Assembly: GCA_037127315.1 (NCBI GenBank)
Contig: JBBBDQ010000350.1
Coordinates: 5,670,501-5,734,500 of the forward strand
DNA from: Ascarosepion bandense
Lineage: Eukaryota > Mollusca > Cephalopoda > Sepiida > Sepiidae
Length of the DNA: 64,000 nucleotides
Direction of reading: 5' to 3'
The notes under the pieces: model-generated
The model's input: the letters and a program-made list of their open reading frames with translations, nothing else
What the model was told of the DNA's origin: nothing
Databases searched by the model: none
Shown here: one piece after another, positions 57,427-64,000 of the stretch
How positions within the stretch are numbered: position 1 is the stretch's first letter
Layout: the number at the start of each line of letters is the position of its first letter
Position numbers and translations under genes: made by a program

Positions 57427-58168
57427 TAAGTGAGTGTGGGACTAGTTTTGACACGGCAAGCTAGCTTTGACGCGGAATAAGCTTTGACGTGCCAGACTAG
57501 CGTTGAGGCGGAATTAGCTTTGACTCGGCAGACTAGCTTTGACGCGGAATTAGCTTTGACTCGGCAGACTAGCTTTGACACGGAATTAGCTTTGACTCGG
57601 CAGACTAACTTTGACGCGGAATTAGCTTTGACTCGGCAGACTAGCTTTGACACGGAATTAGCTTTGACTCGGCAGACTAGCTTTGACACGGAATTAGCTT
57701 TGACTCGGCAGACTAGCTTTGACACGGAATTAGCTTTGACTCGGCAGACTAGCTTTGACTCGGAATTAGCTTTGACTCGGCAGACTAGCTTTGACGCGGA
57801 ATTAGCTTTGACTCGGCAGACTAGCTTTGATGCGGAATTAGCTTTAACTCGACAGACTAGCTTTGACGCGGAATAAGCTTTGACTCGGCAGACTAGCTTT
57901 GACGCGGAATTGGCTTTGACTCGGCAGACTAGCTTTGACACGGAATTGGCTTTGACTCGGCAGACTAGCTTTGACACGGAATTAGCTTTGACTCGGCAGA
58001 CTAGCTTTGACGCGGAATAAGCTTTGACTCGGCAGACTAGCTTTGACTCGGCAGACTAGCTTTGACTCGGCAGACTAGCTTTGACGCGGAATAAGCTTTG
58101 ACTCGGCAGACTAGCTTTGACGCGGCAGACTAGCTTTGACGTGACAGACTAGCTGTGACACAGCAGAT
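57427..58168. repeat. 36-bp minisatellite
   Basis: Unit made of a 19-mer (agctttgactcggcagact) and a 17-mer (agctttgacgcggaatt); 36-bp spacing, for example 57552 and 57588. About 20 copies, with a pure 19-mer triplet near 58021-58080 and decayed edges. Because 36 is a multiple of three, frames stay open on both strands (183 codons minus, 130 plus) without implying a protein. Confidence 0.95.
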
Positions 58169-59027
58169 TAGCCCAGAGAGAGAGCTCTGCCTGGTTGTTA
58201 AGGGCGATGCTTGTTGTTGTGTTGAAGAATCTTACTGTGGAATGCCACGTCATCTCTTTCAGCTTGACTGAGAGAATAAAATTCCCAATGTCTTAAGTCC
58301 ATTTTCGAATTTGTTTGTTTTTTTTTTATTCTTCTTTTTGTTTTTTGTTTTTTTAACCATAACAACACATATAGCGTGGTGTCCTAACTGACGAGCGCTC
58401 ATCGACAAATGAACTAATAATGAATTGTTAATACCACTTTTCAACGTTTATCTTGGTGTTACACCTCGGTCAGTACTTATTCTATGTTTATTGTACAGGA
58501 GTAGAGGTTTCTTCCTTGTTTCATGTTTACGATATGGTTTACCGATTCTTTCTCCTTCTGTAGCCTTAATGATTTAACTGTCTTAACTTTTTGGTGATCT
58601 GACTGATCAGTGGCTGCAACTTTTCTGTTGAAGGTTTGGCAGTTTTTGGTAGTAAGGAACCCTAACTGTTTGGTAGCGTTAAAATGGAACAAATTGGATA
58701 AGTGAATGTGGCTATTTGTAGCAGTGTGAAGATGAAGAGGACTACATCTTTCAATTGCGTGAAGGTGCCGTTTACAAAAAGGGGGTATCAATTTTTCTTT
58801 ATAATTATTTCACACAAATCAAGGCATTACTGACACTGATGCACAGGGGACTACAGTGAGAGGAGAGGGCAGAGAAAAAAATAGAAGGTATAAGGATGTC
58901 GAAGAAAGAATAAAACAAAGATGGAAGTCAGGGAGATAGAAGATAGCAATAGGCGTTACACTTGAACTAGCTATCAGAGAATCACGTATACGAAAGAAAG
59001 TTTCATATGCAGGAAGTGCGAGAAAAG
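58169..59027. other. Mostly unassigned
   Basis: 58485-58535 carries the attgtacaggagtagaggtt motif also seen near 1.6 and 7.45 kb. Two minus-strand frames (58477-58791 and 58819-59073) show no domain. Confidence 0.4.
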
Positions 59028-59281
59028 AGACATGACTGACAGGACAGACGATTATCCCGCAGTAGGTTACCACTGCTTTCTGCGGTAAACTGGTTGCCAG
59101 CCAAAGCTATAGAACCCAATTTGTCCTGCTATTTAACCAATAACTTGGAGGAAAAGAAGGATTGATAGCCTTCCCAAGGGTATTTGGGCGTAAGTGAATG
59201 CAAAGAGTTCAACTGGAATTCGAACTCGACTACCCGATTTCTCGTCCCTAGTCGATATCCATTGCACCACAAGGCACACTC
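59028..59281 (-). repeat. SINE-A, minus strand
   Basis: gacatgactgacaggacaga, gattatcccgcagtaggtta, gttcaactggaattcgaact, ccattgcaccacaaggcaca. Confidence 0.85.
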
Positions 59282-59566
59282 GCATTGGGTAGAAATGAGT
59301 TTAGAAAGACTGCTCTTAGCAACAGTTGCGTAATATTGGTGTATGTGCCATGAAACCGGAGAAAACATGGATATGTGCCCCTGCATGTGTATTCCGTGGA
59401 CAACCGTGAGGCCACGTTTTAATCTTAGCCCTTTTCCGGTCGAGTTTTTTGCTAAACCGAAGTTTAGTGGCAATGGGATGACTCTATATAAAGACTGAAT
59501 ATCGCTCGTCTGAAAGAATGGGTGGTTCGAAAGAAATTGGATGGAATGGACTATGAGAATAAACGA
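59282..59566. other. Spacer between inverted SINE-A copies
   Basis: No feature recognised. The two flanking SINEs are in opposite orientation and could pair. Confidence 0.4.
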
Positions 59567-59822
59567 CTCGGAAAGACAAATCGGAGAGCCGAGTTCGAAT
59601 TCCAGTTGAATTCCTTGCATTCACTTAGGCACAAATCCCCTTAGAAAAGGTATTAATCCGTCTCTTTCCTCCAGTTATGGTTAAATAATAGAACTGACTG
59701 GCAACCAGTCTACCGCAGAAAGCAATGGCAACCTACTGCGGGATAATCTTCTGCCCAGTCAGTCATATCTCTTTCGAGACATGATTGCCCAAAGTATATC
59801 ACGTATGGCACTTAACTGAATG
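59567..59822 (+). repeat. SINE-A, plus strand
   Basis: Head partly missing (starts at cgactcggaaagac); B-box GTTCGAATTCC; body with a deletion around 59690; tail gcacttaactgaatg. Confidence 0.85.
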
Positions 59823-59857
59823 CTTGTCAATGTTATTCTGCTTGCTGAAAAGATATG

Positions 59858-60102
59858 TGTTGTGACCTGTTAGGGCCAGGAAGAAAGACACCGAAACAAG
59901 AAGGTAAGTTCAACCAGTATATTAGAATAACAGAGCATATATACAAATTCAAAGTGTTAGTAGTCAGCAAGTAGTAGTGTAAGTCCGAACTGTATAGTTA
60001 CGCTGCGTCTCGACTGTCTCGCAGCTGCCTCCCGGGAAGTCTTTCAGGTTAGTAGTTATTGACGGAGGAAGAGTTCATTCCTATAAATAGGGCACCATAA
60101 CA
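59858..60102. mobile_element. Solo LTR with 5-bp target duplication
   Basis: Starts TGTTGTGACCTG and ends GGCACCATAACA (TG...CA with inverted TGTT/AACA ends). It is flanked by ATATG on both sides (59853-59857, 60103-60107). It is 245 bp and contains CTATAAATAG near the right end. No internal retrovirus-like sequence beside it, so recombination between two LTRs is the likely origin. Orientation and superfamily are undetermined. Confidence 0.85.
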
Positions 60103-60107
60103 ATATG

Positions 60108-60359
60108 AGAATCGGCTTGATGAATACGTCAGAGATTCAGATCCTGCTATGTAACTAAAACAAATCACTTAGAACCCTCTTAAAGGTGGACATTCTGTCG
60201 AGAAACATACAAGAATGGCCGCTACGATTAAGATGAAAGCAAGTGTGCAATGACAATTAAATAATATAGAAAACAACTAGTCTAACAAATGGGTAATGAA
60301 ATTCGGTCAGCTGTTAATGTTTTATAATGACATTCAGCCAGCTTCTAATGTAGAAATTT
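60108..60359. other. No feature recognised
   Basis: A short repeat is visible: attcggtcagctgttaatgt and attcagccagcttctaatgt (about 60301, 60332). Confidence 0.4.
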
Positions 60360-60930
60360 GTCATTCGTCAGTGCATTAAATACTACCGCCATATCTGGTC
60401 CAGCGCTCCTGTTATTCACCATGGGGTTCTCGACAAAATTCAAAGTAGGATCTGAAATGTAATCGATCCCGCTTTATCAGCTTGACTTCAGTCACTTTCT
60501 CACCGTCGGGATGTGGTTTTTCTCTGTCTTTTCTACAATTATTTTCACTGCTTCTGCACTGACAACCTTATCTCCCTGATGCACCCTCTACACAAATTTA
60601 CTCGTGCTACTAGATTGGCAACTAGGTCCCACCTTTTTACAATGAAAACGATTAAATATAACCTCCTCTTGTACTCTAACAGTTTATTTTGTCGCATTTC
60701 CCATCTTTAGAACTCCCTTCCGTATACTTGCTTTCCTGATAGCTACAATCTTCAAGAGTTTAAGTGCACTGTCAAGTACCATCTTTTATCACCTTGATTT
60801 CCATCTTTCTTTTATCCTTTACCTGAACCCCCGGATCATGATCCTCTTCCTTTTCGCTCTTCTCATTTGTAACCCCCTGCTCACCAGTGGCAGTACTGCC
60901 TTCTTGCTTGGGATGAATCGATTTTTTTAA
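60360..60930 (+). pseudogene. LINE-J 3' third
   Basis: gtgcattaaatactaccgcc, ttattcaccatggggttctc, then the C-terminal block (KFTRATRLATRSHLFTMK in the frame from 60513) and the 3' UTR taaccccctgctcaccagtg. Diverged. Confidence 0.8.
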
Positions 60931-60939
60931 AAAATAATG

Positions 60940-61555
60940 AAATTCAGCTAGCTTTTAACTCAAACAATCTTGTACATCATTCTATGGAGGGTTTATGGAC
61001 GACCTTCTGCAATGAAAACATTGCACACCAATAACGCTAACAATCTACTGAACCACATTAAAGAAATTCTAAATAAGTGTCGGATACATTTTCAGAAACT
61101 TCTTAATAGATATATCACACTATTAAATATAGAACAAGTAGGAAAACCGTTATAAATTTGACGTTTCGCTATTTATTTAGCAAGTTAATTTACATTTATT
61201 CTATGATTTCAAATCAGCTCGTTATATGTAAATGACGAGTCCATTAGAACTAATATCATTTTGAGCAACAAATTGGTTCTGGCAGAATCTCTTTCTTATG
61301 AAACCGCCATTAGCAAGATGAATATTGCAAAGCACCTTGGCATAAATGGATTGTATGTAAAGTTTTCAAAATGTAGAAGATAGAACCTAATGCAACATTT
61401 GAAATTTCTGTTACAAAAGGTTTAGAATTACGAATCTGTTCCATGTTGCAATGATGCTTTGTTTGTGACGCTTTATAAAAGGAAGAACATCAAATCTTGT
61501 GCAAACCAAATACAGTATCGCCTACTTTCTACTTCAGGACTAACTTGTTAATCAA
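60940..61555 (+). pseudogene. RTE-like LINE fragment: linker and early RT
   Basis: Frames give EILNKCRIHFQKLLNRY (linker before RT in RTE elements), ETAISKMNIAKHLGINGLY (RT motif usually ending KAPGxDGI) and ALFVTLYKRKNIKSCANQIQ then RLLSTSG (usually KKGxKxxCxNYRxIxLLS). Order and spacing fit the start of an RTE reverse transcriptase; shifts and substitutions show long decay. Confidence 0.65.
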
Positions 61556-61876
61556 TATACTCGGGTTAAGAGCATTTGTTTAGGTATTTACATACGTATT
61601 TACATAGGTATTTATTGTTCGAGAAACTGCTTCTAATATCGTGTAGCCAGTGAGAATCTTTTTACGACAGTATTAATGATGTTTGGGTTTATCGTATTAA
61701 CCACTTCTCCATGCTGAATTTGCTCTTTTTTTTTTTACTAAAATAAATTATGTATTATACTTTTTATCGTATTCTTTCAAAGATCAGATTAAGCTACTGT
61801 CAGTTCTGTAACGTATGTTATAAAGGGTTGCTAAGTTGAAAAATAAACATTAAATCATACATTATTTGCCAGCATA
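61556..61876. other. No feature recognised
   Basis: No supported gene or repeat in this stretch. Confidence 0.4.
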
Positions 61877-62512
61877 AGGATATATGGCGGACCTGAAGGC
61901 GACTACCACCACCTTTAAATTTGTTGTTTTTCATTTTCTTTTTTTTTTTTTTACTTTTTTCAGGGCAGTCTTATCGATTATTACATAAAGTTTCCGATTA
62001 TCAAAAAAGATTTCGAAAAATTTCAATATTTAAACAATTTTAGGGGGCTCAGTTTCTCATACAACGTTATAGTAAATCAATCCTCCATTTTGGAACCACT
62101 CTCGTTGGGATCGCTTTGTTTTTGTTTTTTTTTTTTGTTTTTTTGGAACGAGTTGTTGGTCTTGTTTTTGTCTTTTTCAAGTTTTCTTCAGATCTTACGA
62201 TGGCAACTCGGAAACTCCAAGAATGGCTTTATTCAAAAGGTATGCAAAGGATTCAGTTGTTGAATATGCGCAAGCAAAAACTTACTTGCACAGAATCGAT
62301 TTACTATATAAGGTTGTATGAAAAACTAAGCCCCCTACCCACTAAAGAATTGTTTAAATGTTGAAATTTTTACAGATTTTTTGTCAGTCGGAAAGTTTAG
62401 GGTGTAATCGATAAGATTGCACTGAAAAAAGTAAAAACAAAAGAAAAACAACAAATTCAAATGTGGTCGTAGTTTCCTTCAATTCCGCCGGATATAGCTT
62501 ATAGAGAATATA
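61877..62512. mobile_element. Long inverted repeat (foldback-type element)
   Basis: Arm 61877-62067 (atggcggacctgaaggcgac, aatttgttgtttttca, cagtcttatcgatta, agggggctcagtttctcata) is inverted at 62313-62500 with about 80% identity by eye. The loop of about 245 bp contains poly-T and part of an 82-codon frame (62116-62364) that runs into the right arm; I see no domain in it. No clear target duplication or transposase. A MITE or foldback element is likely. Confidence 0.75.
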
Positions 62513-63110
62513 AGGACAAAGTTTCATATTTAACTTCCATCGACTTAATAAAGAATCCAGAAGATTCTAACGATATATTTAAGGTAGGTTTAATTGTGTC
62601 GATAAAATGTTAGCAGGAGTTCCGTCTCCTTGTAGGGTCACCTATGGCAGTAATGATTCAGGTAAGGGATCCGACTAAGCACGATCCGACGCCCAGGGTA
62701 AGCGGTCAAAGCGTACGAGAACAAGTCTCGTAGCCTGATATAATATAATCAGGTAGCCTGATATAATATCTTCTTCTCATGTCTAAAGAACCAATTGAAG
62801 AAGAGCAGTCCACGAAAAAAACATCATCCTTCGACATAGAAGAGACGAAGAAAGCCTAAAGAAAAGCCAGACCTCTCCAGCACCTGAAATCTCCCACCCA
62901 ACCGTGACGTGGCTGTAGACGTCTATTCAGTTCCAACATAGGACTCATTTCACACAGAAGGAAGTGTCGATGAGCAGCCCAATACTCGACAACTAGTTCC
63001 GCTAACGACGAAAAGTGTTGGCTGAAATGATAACTAGTTATAGATACAGGTTCCTTCAAAAACGCAGCAAATCAACTAGTACAGACTGCATTCTTCACAA
63101 TCAGTTAGTT
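62513..63110. other. Unassigned, locally GC-richer
   Basis: 62600-62740 (gagttccgtctccttgtagg, cgatccgacgcccagggtaa) is more GC-rich than its surroundings and may be an old LINE 5' region, but I cannot name it. tagcctgatataatat is repeated at about 62733 and 62754. Confidence 0.35.
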
Positions 63111-63408
63111 AAGAGATACATATGTGATATCTGGTTGGGTGATCATGCCTTGAAAGAGATATGACTGACTGGGTACAAGATTTTCCTGCAGTAAGTTGCC
63201 ATTATTTTCGCAGTAGACTGGTTGCCAACCAAGGCTATAGAACTGAATATGTCCTGCTATTTACCTCATAGCTGGAGGGAGAAACGACGGATAAATAACT
63301 TTTCTCAATATTTGCGCATAAGTGAATGCAATGAATTCAACTGGAACTAGAACTCGGCTCCCTGATTTCTCATTCCGAACCAATATCTTCGGCACCACAA
63401 CGCACATT
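63111..63408 (-). repeat. SINE-A, minus strand
   Basis: gttagttaagagatac, gggtgatcatgccttgaaag, gattttcctgcagtaagttg, cggctccctgatttctcatt, caccacaacgcaca. Confidence 0.85.
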
Positions 63409-63744
63409 CTTCACACCGACACACAAAGCAACAAAATAAGGGCGACGGCTTTTGCATTAAATTGTAATTTTTAATCTTTATAGATTAGGCAACAACAAAC
63501 TGTGGGGAAAGAACTTCACCATTGCCAGTCCTTGTCACGATATTTGCAAGCGGTCCGTGGAAGAAATGGTACAGAGTCTTAGTTACTTTACTGAGCAATC
63601 CAGGAATGTGATGGTTATATGTCAGACCATTTCTGAAAACAAATATGGGAAGAACGTCTACAAAAATGTCATCGAAGCTATCTTCAGAAACGTCAACTTA
63701 CAGATTGTCTATTATGCGTTTGGTTCGAAATTCAAGCAAATATC
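63409..63744. other. No feature recognised
   Basis: The 77-codon plus frame (63557-63790) runs into a SINE-C arm at its 3' end; no domain. Confidence 0.4.
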
Positions 63745-63860
63745 ATCTGAAGAAGACCAGAGCCTACAAGAACCGAAACGTCGTGAATGAGATAGTAAAG
63801 ATGAACAATGTAAATAGTGTAAATAGTTCCAATGTCTTATCCCAGAAACATAGTCAGAAA
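63745..63860 (+). repeat. SINE-C arm
   Basis: atctgaagaagaccagagcc, gaaccgaaacgtcgtgaat and gtaaatagtgtaaatagt match the right arm and module. Confidence 0.7.
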
Positions 63861-64000
63861 CAACACATTAATTAGGAAAATGAAAAAGTAATTATTTCGC
63901 AAATTGGAGTGCTTCTCTATTTATAGAACTGATAATTATTTTCGGATGCTAATTAACACTAATCTTAATTAATATTATTTATTATTAAAATATCTTTACT
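63861..64000. other. AT-rich window end
   Basis: Nothing recognised. Confidence 0.4.

Noticed and set aside
57426..57977. 183-codon minus-strand repetitive protein
   Set aside because: The frame exists because the tandem unit is 36 bp; the opposite strand is open too, and there is no signal, domain or flanking gene structure.
62116..62364. 82-codon frame in the loop of the long inverted repeat as a transposase
   Set aside because: It is Phe-rich from poly-T at its start and runs into the right arm; no transposase motif.

Overview
This window is eukaryotic, AT-rich, invertebrate-type intergenic DNA. I find no intact protein-coding gene in 64 kb. Almost everything I can recognise is transposable-element debris, tandem repeat or microsatellite. 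The repertoire (RTE-type, jockey/CR1-type and R4/Dong-type LINEs, two Helitron families, Tc1/mariner, hAT and foldback elements, three tRNA-derived repeat families and 5S-rRNA-derived SINEs) fits a large, repeat-rich metazoan genome. A lophotrochozoan such as a mollusc or annelid is my low-confidence guess; nothing fixes the species. None of the LINE or transposase frames is intact, so all are annotated as pseudogenes. Family labels such as SINE-A, LINE-J and Hel-2 are my own, defined by comparing copies inside this window.

Layout. 0-7 kb: a 5S-like head joined to a tRNA-derived SINE, a possible Penelope-like fragment, LINE-J 3' ends, one with about 121-bp internal tandem repeats. 7.7-11.8 kb: a nearly full-length but broken R4/Dong-like LINE on the minus strand, ending in a (TAA)n tail. 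11.8-13.5 kb: a direct duplication of about 0.95 kb. 14-19.3 kb: LINE-J, an internally deleted mariner with both inverted termini, a LINE-J repeat array, and a pair of Helitrons, one carrying a promoter-like block. 20.4-22.2 kb: a 0.62-kb tandem pair, the first unit interrupted by an hAT MITE with a perfect 8-bp target duplication. 22-34.7 kb: RTE fragments, Hel-2 copies, SINE-A copies, a Tc1 transposase fragment, microsatellites, a complete 5S SINE with its target duplication, and a rearranged mariner. 34.8-41.6 kb: a satellite of about 100 copies of a 67-bp unit with a 1,675-bp (25-unit) duplication and an indel-rich central block. 41.8-57 kb: dense nested SINE, RTE and Helitron copies, a 397-bp TA-flanked MITE, and palindromic elements with a tRNA-like core. 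57.4-58.2 kb: a 36-bp minisatellite that happens to be open on both strands. 58-64 kb: more SINE-A, a 245-bp solo LTR with a 5-bp target duplication, LINE fragments, and a long inverted repeat.

The parts do not form a pathway. They record successive insertions: SINE-A inside RTE, hAT inside a tandem unit, 5S SINE inside a duplicated microsatellite locus. The most unusual items are the 5S+tRNA composite SINEs, the palindromic tRNA-core element, the structured 67-bp satellite, and the Helitron with a CCAAT/TATA block.
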